A stretch of 64,000 nucleotides of DNA from Mycobacterium fragae (GTDB taxonomy: Bacteria > Actinomycetota > Actinomycetes > Mycobacteriales > Mycobacteriaceae): positions 208,792-272,791 of the forward strand of contig NZ_LQOW01000014.1 of the NCBI RefSeq assembly GCF_002102185.1, written 5' to 3'. Below are positions 18,808 through 28,785 of the stretch, one piece after another. The notes beneath the pieces were generated by a model. That model was not told where the DNA came from and did no database searches. It saw only the letters and a program-made list of their open reading frames with translations. The first letter of the stretch is position 1. Each line of letters starts with the position of its first letter. A program made the position numbers and the translations under genes.

Positions 18808-19011
18808 TCAAGCGGGAGTGGACACATCGTCCACGATCGTTCGATCCGGGCCGCCGTTACGGCAGACCTTTGCGTGGCAGGCGGCTCGGTTGGCGTAGCG
18901 GCTACAAAGGCTGACAATCCACCGGATAGTCACACGGATATACACGTAGATCGCCAGGAATAAGATCGGTGTGAGTACCGTGGCATCCAATGACTGGGCT
19001 TGACTTGACAT
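18808..19011 (-). CDS. Small membrane-protein ORF under the shared operator
   Basis: A 67-residue frame starting ATG 19011 with GGAG eight bases upstream. Residues 12-35 (VLTPILFLAIYVYIRVTI onward) form one hydrophobic segment; the rest has four cysteines (SLC, AAC, KVC) and no recognised domain. It would not be called on length alone. A promoter with the block-wide tandem operator sits at 19103-19165 and points at it, leaving an 85-90 base leader. It could be a genuine small protein or the surviving 5' end of a lost gene. The rest of the 18718-19235 gap holds nothing else that I can support. Confidence 0.45.
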   Translation of the reverse strand: MSSQAQSLDATVLTPILFLAIYVYIRVTIRWIVSLCSRYANRAACHAKVCRNGGPDRTIVDDVSTPA

Positions 19012-19102
19012 TTCAAATCTCCGGTATCGGGAAGATCGCGGTGAGAGTTGGTGAGTTCACCCATCTCTCGACGACACGCGCATAGCGTTGGTCACGCAAA
19101 TC

Positions 19103-19165
19103 AGACTAGGACGGCGACCGCACAGCAACTAGCCGTCGCACGCATTCACCTAGCCGAGCCGCGCA
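19103..19165 (-). promoter_or_regulatory. Leftward promoter with tandem half-sites before the small ORF
   Basis: Plus-strand half-sites TAGCCG-TCG-CACGCA (19130-19144) and TAGCCG-AGC-CGCGCA (19151-19165) start 21 bp apart. The minus-strand -10 box TAGTCT (19103-19108) lies 21 nt from the proximal half-site. The site lies downstream of the PaaX gene and the hydrolase remnant, so it cannot serve either of them. Confidence 0.72.
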
Positions 19166-19235
19166 TACCCCGAGGATCGTCAGTGTCATTAGTTGTCCAG
19201 AGTGTTTCGCAAAATGCCTAGTCAATTGGGTTTCG

Positions 19236-19967
19236 CTATGTCGCCATAACGTCGGATTGGTAGCGGCGGTCGTTGACTCCGGCGGCGAACTCAGCGTATG
19301 CCGTGCGCAGCTCGTCGCCGGGCCAGCGTGCCGGTAGTAGGTTGTCCGGTAACACCGGGTCTGTCATTAGGTGCCGCATAATCGCGGCAGCGGCAACGAA
19401 TTGCTCAAGCGCCTCGGCAGCGTTCTCCATTTCGTCAAGCAATCCGCGGCCGGTCTGTGCCCAACCCGGAAGATCCCACAACATGCCGGCGAGCTCAGAA
19501 GGCGCATTGTCGTAGGTGTATAGGATCCTCACGCGCTCTTCTAGTTCTGTGGGCAGTTCCAGCTTGAGATTGTCAGGCCTTATCCACACGCCCTCGCGTA
19601 GTTCAGCTAACCGATTGTCATACAACTCCGTTCGCATATCAGCCCGCGTCCGGGGATCAATTCCGATGCTAGTTATCACGACCGTTACCCAGGCTCCACG
19701 CCACACACGAGTAGGCGGCCGCAGGGCATCGTCCTGTTTCCGTCGGCGAGCGAGCAACCGATCCGACAGACGATAGCCGTCAGGCGATCGAACCAAATCC
19801 CCGCTGGCGACCATCCGCGTAAGCGCTACACGCAACGCGGCCTCCGTGATCCCATAGTCTGACGTGAGGAATATCAATTCAGCAGAAGTGGCGCATGCTG
19901 GATGAAGTCCCAATAACAGGCTCAGGATGACAGAGCGAGCGGTAAGCCTGTCGAATGAACTCGGCAT
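19236..19967 (-). CDS. PaaX family transcriptional regulator
   Basis: A 243-residue PaaX-type regulator. The N-terminal winged helix includes ARSVILSLLLGLHPACATSA, then TSDYGITEAALRVALTRMV and GDLVRSPDGYRLSDRLLAR. The middle PaaX-like domain (RVWRGAWVTVVITS) and the C-terminal domain follow. PaaX represses phenylacetate degradation in E. coli by sensing phenylacetyl-CoA; relatives sense other acyl-CoAs. Here it is 65 bases downstream of the AidB-like gene on the same strand and probably co-transcribed with it, so it may tune CoA-thioester steps of this block. No paa genes are visible in the window. Confidence 0.88.
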   Translation of the reverse strand: MPSSFDRLTARSVILSLLLGLHPACATSAELIFLTSDYGITEAALRVALTRMVASGDLVRSPDGYRLSDRLLARRRKQDDALRPPTRVWRGAWVTVVITSIGIDPRTRADMRTELYDNRLAELREGVWIRPDNLKLELPTELEERVRILYTYDNAPSELAGMLWDLPGWAQTGRGLLDEMENAAEALEQFVAAAAIMRHLMTDPVLPDNLLPARWPGDELRTAYAEFAAGVNDRRYQSDVMAT

Positions 19968-20032
19968 CTCGTATACCTCTCATTACGAGTGACGGCAGTT
20001 GCGGGCCACGATCGCGTGGGTCATGTATCGGC

Positions 20033-21661
20033 TTAGCCCTTGATCATTGCTCGTTCGAGGATGGGCGCGAGATCCAGCCCGGACGGCATGGTTCCGAACG
20101 CGCCGCCCCACTGCCCGCCAAGTCTGGTCGCCAGGAACGCTTCGGCCACCGCCGGATGTCCGTGCCGCACCAGAAGTGAGCCCTGCAGCGCCAGGCAGAT
20201 GTCTTCGGCCACCTTGCGCGCCCGATACTCGAGGGTCTCGACATCGCTTAGCTGCTGACGCAGCCGCTCGACCTGGGCGTCCAGCCGCGGATCCTGGCCT
20301 GTGCTCTTGGCTAGCTCGTCAAACAGCACCTCGACACATTCCGGACGAGTTGCCATGGCGCGCAAGGTATCCAGTGCGCTGACATTACCCGAGCCCTCCC
20401 AGATGCCCATCAATGGCGCCTCGCGATACAGCCGCGGCATCCCCGAGTCCTCCACATAACCGTTGCCGCCCAGGCATTCCAGCGCCTCGGCAGCGTGTGG
20501 GGTGGAGCGCTTGCACACCCAGTACTTGGCCGCAGCCAGCCCGATGCGGCGCAACAACGTCTCGCTCCCGTCACCACGCACCGAGTTGTCGGTGGCGCCG
20601 GCCATCCGCATCGCCACCATGGTGGCCGCCTCGGCCTCAACGGCCAAATCCGCCAATACATTACGCATCAACGGCTGATCGATCAGATACGCGCCGAACA
20701 CCTTGCGGTGCTGCGCATGATGCACCGCGAACGTCAACCCCGTGCGCATACTGGTCGCGCTACCCAGCGTGCAGTCCAGCCGAGTCAGATTGACCATCTC
20801 GATGATCGTGCGAACACCGCGGCCCTCCTCACCCACCAGCCACCCGATGGCGCCGTCATACTCCACCTCACTGGAAGCATTGGCATGATTGCCCAGCTTG
20901 TCCTTGAGCCGCTGCAACAACATCCGATTACGGGTCCCATCAGGCAGCACCCGAGGCAAAAAGAAACACGACAACCCGCCCGGCGCCTGCGCCAGCACGA
21001 GGAAGATGTCACACATCGGCGCCGAAGTGAACCACTTATGACCAGTCAACCGATAACTGCCATCACCGCTGGGGATCGCCTGAGTGCTACCCGCACGCAC
21101 ATCAGAGCCGCCCTGCTTTTCGGTCATCGACATGCCCGCAGTAATACCCACCTTCGCCGTGGGCACCTTCAATTCAGGGTCATACACGCGGCTGGTCAAC
21201 AGCGGCACGTAAACCCTTGCCAACTCAGGGTTGAAGCGCAACGCCGGCACCACGGCATAGCTCATCGAAACCGCGCACATGTGGGCGGCCTCGGCAGTCC
21301 ACACACTGGTCTTCGCCGCGCGCACCACATGCGCACCCGGCCGCTCATCCGCCCACGGCGCTGCGTGCAGGCCGTGCTCGATGGCCGTGCGCATCAACTC
21401 GTGATAGGCCGGGTCGTATTCGACCTCATCGATCCGATGCCCGCAATGGTCATGCGTATGCAGGATCGGCCGATTGCGGTCGGCCAGCTCACCCCAGCGC
21501 TGCGCCTGCTTGGAGCCCGAAATCGCACCGATCGCAGTCACCTCGTCCACACCCCACTGCCCCCCCTCGCGGATCAGCGCCTCCACAAGAACCGGGGATG
21601 AGGCCGGGTTGTGCTCCTCCAACGGAGGGACCTGGTTGCTGACAGCATGAGTATCTGGCAT
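20033..21661 (-). CDS. AidB-like acyl-CoA dehydrogenase
   Basis: A 542-residue flavoprotein of the AidB subgroup, which is longer than normal acyl-CoA dehydrogenases. Recognisable parts are the AidB-type N-terminus NQVPPLEEHNPASSPVL, the flavin segment GITAGMSMTEKQGGSDVRAG, GHKWFTSAPMCDIFLVLAQ and ALECLGGNGYVEDSGMPRLY. E. coli AidB binds DNA and responds to alkylation, while mycobacterial relatives are usually annotated as FadE-type enzymes, so the true substrate is open. The ATG at 21661 is 7 bases from a TAATAT -10 box, predicting a leaderless message. PaaX lies downstream in the same direction. Confidence 0.92.
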   Translation of the reverse strand: MPDTHAVSNQVPPLEEHNPASSPVLVEALIREGGQWGVDEVTAIGAISGSKQAQRWGELADRNRPILHTHDHCGHRIDEVEYDPAYHELMRTAIEHGLHAAPWADERPGAHVVRAAKTSVWTAEAAHMCAVSMSYAVVPALRFNPELARVYVPLLTSRVYDPELKVPTAKVGITAGMSMTEKQGGSDVRAGSTQAIPSGDGSYRLTGHKWFTSAPMCDIFLVLAQAPGGLSCFFLPRVLPDGTRNRMLLQRLKDKLGNHANASSEVEYDGAIGWLVGEEGRGVRTIIEMVNLTRLDCTLGSATSMRTGLTFAVHHAQHRKVFGAYLIDQPLMRNVLADLAVEAEAATMVAMRMAGATDNSVRGDGSETLLRRIGLAAAKYWVCKRSTPHAAEALECLGGNGYVEDSGMPRLYREAPLMGIWEGSGNVSALDTLRAMATRPECVEVLFDELAKSTGQDPRLDAQVERLRQQLSDVETLEYRARKVAEDICLALQGSLLVRHGHPAVAEAFLATRLGGQWGGAFGTMPSGLDLAPILERAMIKG

Positions 21662-21668
21662 GGTATCG

Positions 21669-21696
21669 ATATTACACTTTATCTACGGCTGTGCAA
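21669..21696 (-). promoter_or_regulatory. Leaderless promoter of the AidB-like gene
   Basis: On the minus strand TTGCAC (21691-21696) and TAATAT (21669-21674) are separated by 16 bases, and the ATG begins seven bases after the -10 box. No tandem AraC-type operator is present here, so this gene is probably controlled differently. Confidence 0.65.
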
Positions 21697-21975
21697 GCTC
21701 TGTAACCCCGAACGCCTCATCCTTCGGGTCTCCACCTCTGCACGTTGCCTGATCCGCTCCGCGATATGCACTGATGGCCGAGAGCCTGGACAGCAAGTAG
21801 GACCATCGATCACGTCCCAGCGTTACGCTGGTCTATGAATTCTTGATTACAGTATAGATATGACTGTTCTATTTCTGTAATACGTGTTGGTGGCGCAGAC
21901 CTGACTTGAGCGCCACCCGTTGCCGATGTTGCGTGCATGCGGTTCCCCCACCTGCCCAACGGCGTCGCGTTTGAT
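21697..21975. other. AT-richer intergenic stretch between AidB-like and TetR genes
   Basis: No gene can be supported here. The only structure I see is ATTACAG (21846-21852) matched by CTGTAAT (21875-21881), a perfect 7-bp inverted repeat with a 22-base AT-rich spacer just downstream of the TetR gene stop. It could be a regulator site; there is no GC-rich hairpin with a T-run that would suggest an intrinsic terminator. Confidence 0.4.
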
Positions 21976-22560
21976 TCAGTCCCCGATATTGCGGGCAGCA
22001 TTGCGCATCCATCGGGCGAACTTGTTGGAGCTTCGAGAGTCGCTCAGGTCGAGCTCAGCTCGCAGCTCTGCAGATGTGGCGCAACGGACCAAGCCGACGA
22101 GTTGTATGGCCTGAAATCGCATGTTCGCCGTCGCGGGCCGTCCAGCTTCACGCGCGAGTTCTTCGGTGATGCGATCCTCGAAGATCGACCATCGCCTCAG
22201 TAATGCGGCCTGCAGGCCGGTCGAGTCGCCATAGGATTGCTGCGAGCCGAACATGCCCGCGACGGCTTCGGGTTGCTTGCGGAGCTGCTCGATTAAACAG
22301 TCGGCTACCGCCATCGCCGGCGATGTCTGTGCAGACCTGGACGCCAACGCCGCCACCAACCGGTCGAGGAGGTCATAGTCGGAAAAGACGAGTTCTTCCT
22401 TGGACCGAAAGTAGACGAAGAGCGTCTTTACCGACACGTTGGCCGCATCGGCTATCTCGGCGACGGTCACGTCGTCGAACCCCCGTTCGGCGAACAGGAG
22501 GTGGGCCGCTTCCAGGATCGCGCGGCGGGTCAGCGCTTTCTTGCGCTCGCGCAGCGACAT
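21976..22560 (-). CDS. TetR family transcriptional regulator
   Basis: A 194-residue TetR regulator (198 if ATG 22572 is used; both have GGA-type ribosome sites close upstream). The N-terminal helix-turn-helix reads TRRAILEAAHLLFAERGFDD then VTVAEIADAANVSVKTLFVY and FRSKEELVF. The C-terminal ligand domain is not assignable to a known subfamily. It is divergent from the acyl-CoA ligase gene at 22870. The intergenic region carries a near-perfect palindrome GTAAGT-G-ACTTAC at 22676-22688. The simplest reading is autoregulation plus control of the ligase-AraC3 operon by an acyl-CoA or related ligand. Confidence 0.9.
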   Translation of the reverse strand: MSLRERKKALTRRAILEAAHLLFAERGFDDVTVAEIADAANVSVKTLFVYFRSKEELVFSDYDLLDRLVAALASRSAQTSPAMAVADCLIEQLRKQPEAVAGMFGSQQSYGDSTGLQAALLRRWSIFEDRITEELAREAGRPATANMRFQAIQLVGLVRCATSAELRAELDLSDSRSSNKFARWMRNAARNIGD

Positions 22561-22661
22561 GTCGACTCCCATGGATCCCTTCATCTGCCCAGCGAAGCGC
22601 ACTGCAGTCGAAACTAAACTGCCCGTCGTGGGGCGGTGCCCTGAAGCTTGCACGGTAGCAG

Positions 22662-22722
22662 CTTACACCAGATGGGTAAGTGACTTACTTTTTCTATTGC
22701 CTAACGTTCGTATCTAACTTAC
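22662..22722. promoter_or_regulatory. Probable TetR operator region between tetR and acyl-CoA ligase
   Basis: The palindrome GTAAGT-G-ACTTAC spans 22676-22688. Additional CTTAC half-words occur at 22662-22666 (paired with GTAAG at 22676-22680) and 22718-22722. This cluster lies in the divergent promoter region. The regulator assignment follows from position. Confidence 0.6.
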
Positions 22723-22869
22723 GCTAGCGTGCGGGATCGCCCAGGCATTGTCAGTCGAGCTTGGCGCATCCTGCAGCGGACGAAAGTCAATCCACATGCC
22801 GACAAATCCCACCGGCGTGTTCATCGATGCATGCACCCGGAGTAGCCACCAAGGAAGAAGCAGTACGTC

Positions 22870-24493
<1,624 letters not shown>

Positions 24494-24501
<8 letters not shown>

Positions 24502-25498
24502 CGAAGTTGCGGTCCGACCGCCCGCGGATGGTGCGGATAGGATTGCATGGGCGAAAGCGAAAACGTTCGACGAATTCGCCGTGATCTGCTGCGGTCAACC
24601 GAACCTCAAGCTGTTGAGTGATCCGGATTCGTTTTCACTTACCCAGCGGGTGGGTCGCATGGGCCCGGTTGCTATCGCCGAGCTCATCGTCGGTTCGGAG
24701 ATTTCGATCGAACGCGGCCAGCTGTGCAACTCCTATCGAGTGCTTGTGCCGCAGTCGGGCCACGCGGTGTCTGTACATCGAGATGTAACGGTGACGGCCG
24801 GCCCCGGCACAGCCGCTGTGTTAGCGCCGGAGGGTCATGCCGCTTCGCACTGGGCGGCGGGCACCCGAATGATAGCCCTCAGATTCGACCGTGGTGTTGT
24901 CGACGATGCTCTGCGCGATGCAGTCGGTCGCCAGGTGACGTCTCAAATCGACTTCGCACCTGTCATGCCAATCACCTCTGCGGTGACCCAAAGCTGGGTC
25001 AACATGCTGGTGCTGTTCACAAAGCAGCTTTTTCGGCCCGACAACCTGCTCAACCAACCACTTGTCGGATTACCGTTCGTCGACAGCCTGGTTCGCGGCC
25101 TTTTACTCGCCACTAACCACCCCCACCGTGACGCGCTCACTGGAGGCGGAGAGTTCATTGCGTCACGCACAGTTCGTACCGCAATTGAGATTATCGAAGA
25201 CGAAGCGCATCTGCCCTTGACGCTGTCTTCGATCGCCGCCCGTAGTCATGCCAGCGTCCGTTCACTACAGCAAGGTTTCCAGCGCCATCTGGAGACATCG
25301 CCAACGGCATATCTGCGCGAGGTCCGGCTACGGCGAGCGCACCAGACACTGCTGGAGTCCAACCCGTCGACGGTCACAGTGGCGTCGGTTGCCTACCGCT
25401 GGGGGTTCACCAACCTCGGCCGCTTCGCCAGAGCGCATGCCAAGCGCTACGGCGAGGCGCCTTCGGTGACCTTGCGTACTGCATTTCGGGCTCCGTGA
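24494..25498 (+). CDS. AraC family regulator, paralogue 3
   Basis: A 334-residue AraC/XylS regulator whose sensor half contains LLSDPDSFSLTQRVGRMGPV. Its DNA-binding half contains LTLSSIAARSHASVRSLQQG, RHLETSPTAYLREVRLRRAH and VASVAYRWGFTNLGRFARAH, nearly matching paralogues 1 and 2. The ATG at 24494 overlaps the ligase stop by 8 bases (ATGACTGA), so translation is coupled. A long extension of the open frame to 24317 lies entirely inside the ligase gene and is rejected. It is transcribed with the ligase while paralogues 1 and 2 are paired 10 kb away, which fits a layered control circuit for the block. Confidence 0.91.
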
Positions 25499-25532
25499 GA
25501 CCCACCTCCGTCTCGCGCTTTGTCCGAAACAC

Positions 25533-25575
25533 TGCGCTAATCGGATAGGCAGTCTGCGATTATCCCCCTTAGCGT
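25533..25575 (+). promoter_or_regulatory. BBE-oxidase promoter with one clear AraC-type half-site
   Basis: The proximal half-site TGCGCT-AAT-CGGATA (25533-25547) has one mismatch to TGCGYN-N3-YGGCYA. The -10 box TAGCGT (25570-25575) lies 22 nt downstream and 9 nt before the ATG. The distal half-site expected at 25512-25526 is poor (CTCGCG-CTT-TGTCCG). Confidence 0.55.
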
Positions 25576-25584
25576 TGCACCTCT

Positions 25585-27006
25585 ATGAGACATGCAGAAT
25601 CCCTTCCTGGACAGCAATTTTCGGACCTGCAGATCACTAGGTTAAGTAGTCGGCTGGTCGGCGATGTGGTGCATCCGCGGCACCCCGACTACCAACGCGA
25701 ACGCCGAATCTGGAACTACATGATCGACCGCCATCCGGCGGTAGTGGTTCGGTGCGCTACAGATGCCGATGTCGCCACAACGATCGCATTCGCCCGTGAG
25801 CACGCTGTTCCGCTGACGGTCAAAGCAGGCGGGCACAGTGTCGCAGGGCACTCAATGATCGACAACGGCGTCGTCATCGACCTCAGTATGATGCGCAAGG
25901 TCAGCGTTTCTCCCGATGCGGGCCTTGCGCGGGTCGGCGGCGGCTGCTTGCTCTCCGATATGGACCGTGCCACACAGCCTTTCGGTCTTGCAACGCCCGC
26001 GGGCGTGATGTCGCGAACCGGTGTCGCGGGCTTGGCGCTCGGTGGCGGCATGGGTTGGCTGACGCGCAAGCACGGTCTTACCTGCGACCACCTGATCTCA
26101 GCGCGAGTGGTCCTGGCCGACGGCAGCGTGGTGACTACTAGCGCTCACGAGGAGCCCGACCTCTATTGGGGCTTGCGCGGTGCGGGCGCCAACTTTGGGG
26201 TGGTAACGGAATTCGAGTTTGCGACCCAGGTCGTGGGTCCCACGGTTCCTCTCGGTATTGCCCTCTACCGCCTGTCCGACGCCGCACGTGCGATCACCCA
26301 CCAATCGCAGACGATGCGTCGCGCTAGCGATGATCTCAAGGTGATGGTGTACCTGCGCCGCGCGGTCGCGGAGCCTGGAGTGCCCGATGAACTGGTCGGC
26401 GCGCCCGTATGCGTATTCGTAAGTGTGTGGACCGGAGATCCCGCAGACGGTCGCCAGGTCCATGAGGACCTGTGGGCCGGGGCACCGCGGGTGTTCGGCA
26501 TCGTTCAACACTTGCCGTATCTCGAGCTGCAGTCATTGAATGACAGTGCGCTCGGGCCTGGTTCATGTAACTACACGAAGGGCGGCTATGTCGGCGAAAT
26601 CAGCGACGGCTGCATCGAGAGCCTCATCGAGTCAGCGACGAAACTGCCCAATGAGCTCTCAGCCGTTGAGTTCGGGTATCAACACGGCGCCCAGGACCGG
26701 CTTCCCGAGGACGACGCCGCGTTTGCCGACCGTCACGCCGACAACCTCGTCAACGTACTGGGCCGATGGCAACCCAACGACGACTCGCAGCGCCACATCG
26801 ATTGGGTAAGAGAAACGTTCGCTGGGACGAGTGCCTGGCAGACCGGCGGCTTATACTCGAATTTCATGGCCGTCGACGATGACGACCGGGTGCGGGACGC
26901 CTATCGAGGCGGAAAGTACGAGCGGCTGGCCACGATCAAGGCCAAATACGACCCTGACAACATCTTCTGCAACAATCCAAACATCCCGCCGACCAAGGAA
27001 ACTTGA
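25585..27006 (+). CDS. Berberine-bridge-enzyme-like FAD oxidase
   Basis: A 473-residue flavin oxidase with an FAD_binding_4 (PCMH) domain and a C-terminal BBE segment (KYDPDNIFCNNPNIPP). KAGGHSVAGHSMIDNGVVID carries the histidine expected to bind FAD covalently. The second covalent cysteine of bicovalent family members is not present: the corresponding region reads SRTGVAGLALGGGMGW. Family members oxidise sugars, alkaloids, polyketides or alcohols with O2. The ATG is 9 bases from a TAGCGT -10 box, so the message may be leaderless or nearly so. It ends 18 bases before the convergent lpqB stop and marks the right edge of the accessory block. Confidence 0.92.
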   Translation: MRHAESLPGQQFSDLQITRLSSRLVGDVVHPRHPDYQRERRIWNYMIDRHPAVVVRCATDADVATTIAFAREHAVPLTVKAGGHSVAGHSMIDNGVVIDLSMMRKVSVSPDAGLARVGGGCLLSDMDRATQPFGLATPAGVMSRTGVAGLALGGGMGWLTRKHGLTCDHLISARVVLADGSVVTTSAHEEPDLYWGLRGAGANFGVVTEFEFATQVVGPTVPLGIALYRLSDAARAITHQSQTMRRASDDLKVMVYLRRAVAEPGVPDELVGAPVCVFVSVWTGDPADGRQVHEDLWAGAPRVFGIVQHLPYLELQSLNDSALGPGSCNYTKGGYVGEISDGCIESLIESATKLPNELSAVEFGYQHGAQDRLPEDDAAFADRHADNLVNVLGRWQPNDDSQRHIDWVRETFAGTSAWQTGGLYSNFMAVDDDDRVRDAYRGGKYERLATIKAKYDPDNIFCNNPNIPPTKET

Positions 27007-27024
27007 GTGAGCACGTGACTCAAC

Positions 27025-28785
27025 TCATCCCGGCATCACCGGAACCGCGCCGGCCACCATGAAGGGCTGAACATCCAGCCAGCCCTGCGGTCCTTCCGCG
27101 CCCGAGACCGACAGCTGCATGACCCCGCGCGGATCGGCGACGTACACCGTCGACGGATTGGCCGCGATCGTCGATACCGGAAGCTGCAGATTCCCGCTCG
27201 GCGCATCGGAATTCACCCCGTCGAGGTTCACATACGACACCGGATGCGCGGGATCGGTGCGGCTCACCGCGATGTCGTCGTCGGTGCGCCACGACAACGA
27301 CACCACCGAGGAACCCAGCCCAAACCCGAGCCGGCGCGGAAACGTCAGCGCGAATTGGCCGGCCTGCGTCTGCTCGACGCTGGCCAGAATCACCTGGCCC
27401 TCGATCACCATTGCCGCCCGCGTTCCGTCCCGGGACAACTGCAGCTCGGTGATCGCGCCCGGGAAGCGGCTGGACACCGCGGCCGAGTCCACCGGCAAAC
27501 GCGCGGGCTGGCCCGAGGCCGTCTCCTGAATGGCGCGCAGCACGTTGTTGCCGTCGGCGACCACCCACACCGCGTCGTCGAGCGACCAGCTCGGCCGCGA
27601 CAAGCTGTGCCCGTCCGCGGCTTGGCCCGCCTCGCCGCCGAGATCGCCGATCCACAGCGACGACGCCATGTCCGGAGCGCCGGGCCGCAGCGTCACCACC
27701 GACGCCACCTGATGCCCGCTGCGCGACAACGCGGCGCTGGTTTGATCCGTCGTACGCCCGAATGCGCCCGGCACCGGGCTGGCGTGCTGGCCGTCCAGCA
27801 ACACCAGTCGCCCGCCGATCAGCGCGTGCACACCAGCCGCTGCGCCCTCTGCCACACCGGGATCGGTGGCCGCCACATCCGAGGTCTTCCACCCGTCGGC
27901 AAACCTGTCGTCCAGCGCGGTGCCGTCGACGGTGATCACATATGGCCCCTTGATGTCGGCTCGCGCCAATGTCCAAATGATCTGCGCGGCAAGCAATTGC
28001 CTACTGTGCGGATCGGGGGTCGTCAGCATCTCCAGATCGATCCGGGCCCCGCCGTAGCCACGGCCGACACCGCTCTTGCCGCCGTCGGCACGCGTCACCG
28101 GTCCGCGCAGCCGCAGCGGCGGACCCAACATGTTGTGCACGGATTTGGCCATCTCCGGACGCGGCCCGGCGATCAGCTTGGACACCAGCTCGGTGGCCAA
28201 CTGATCGGGATCGGACACCGCGACATACCGCGGGTCCGGAACCATTGTTTTTCCGGTCGGGTCAGAGAAGTACAACGTGTTGCGCTTATACGTGGCCTGG
28301 AATTGTTTCCAGTCCAGAAAGACGCCATTGGGCAGCCGATCGATCCGCCAGCCGCCCGGTGTCTTGACCAGTTCGATCGGACCCGGATCGGGGAGCACCC
28401 CTTCGGCGGTCTCGAATACTCCCATGTCCGAAAGCGAGCCGAGGATGTCTGCCCGCATGGTGACCGAAACCCGGTCGGTGGCCCGGGTTTCCACGAAGAC
28501 CACGTGGTCGATCAGCAGCGAGCTACCGGCGTCGTCCCACGCGTTGGACGCCGATGGCGTGAGGAACTGGCGGGCCGCCAGATGCCGGTTGGCGGGATCG
28601 GCTGTGGCTTTGAGGAATTCGCGCAACAGCAGATCGGGATCCATGCCCGGCGTCGGCTTGGGCAGATTGGACGGCGCCGGTCGCTCGACGGTGCCGATGG
28701 CCTGCGGCGCCGACGCGCTCGGGACATCGGCGCATCCCGCGAGCACGACGGCCAGAGCGAACATCAGCCCGGCCAGTCGACGCAT
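27025..28785 (-). CDS. lpqB: LpqB lipoprotein, accessory to the MtrAB system
   Basis: A 586-residue lipoprotein. The signal peptide ends in the lipobox VVLAGC, with lipidation predicted at the Cys of AGCADVPS. A GerMN-type domain and a beta-propeller-like C-terminal half follow. LpqB binds the extracellular domain of MtrB and affects signalling and cell-wall homeostasis in mycobacteria. The ATG at 28785 overlaps the mtrB stop as TGATG, and the order mtrA-mtrB-lpqB is the conserved actinobacterial operon (Rv3246c-Rv3244c). It abuts the accessory block on its 3' side. Confidence 0.96.
   Translation of the reverse strand: MRRLAGLMFALAVVLAGCADVPSASAPQAIGTVERPAPSNLPKPTPGMDPDLLLREFLKATADPANRHLAARQFLTPSASNAWDDAGSSLLIDHVVFVETRATDRVSVTMRADILGSLSDMGVFETAEGVLPDPGPIELVKTPGGWRIDRLPNGVFLDWKQFQATYKRNTLYFSDPTGKTMVPDPRYVAVSDPDQLATELVSKLIAGPRPEMAKSVHNMLGPPLRLRGPVTRADGGKSGVGRGYGGARIDLEMLTTPDPHSRQLLAAQIIWTLARADIKGPYVITVDGTALDDRFADGWKTSDVAATDPGVAEGAAAGVHALIGGRLVLLDGQHASPVPGAFGRTTDQTSAALSRSGHQVASVVTLRPGAPDMASSLWIGDLGGEAGQAADGHSLSRPSWSLDDAVWVVADGNNVLRAIQETASGQPARLPVDSAAVSSRFPGAITELQLSRDGTRAAMVIEGQVILASVEQTQAGQFALTFPRRLGFGLGSSVVSLSWRTDDDIAVSRTDPAHPVSYVNLDGVNSDAPSGNLQLPVSTIAANPSTVYVADPRGVMQLSVSGAEGPQGWLDVQPFMVAGAVPVMPG

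Noticed and set aside
18695..18898. Plus-strand small frame after the hydrolase remnant
   Set aside because: No promoter, ribosome site or domain; it overlaps the opposite small ORF that has promoter support.
19968..20032. Separate promoter for paaX
   Set aside because: The 65-base gap after the AidB-like gene has no tandem operator or clear -35/-10 pair; co-transcription is simpler.
20495..21601. 368-codon plus-strand frame opposite the AidB-like gene
   Set aside because: Antisense shadow with His/Arg/Gln-rich composition and no domain; the minus strand is plainly an acyl-CoA dehydrogenase.
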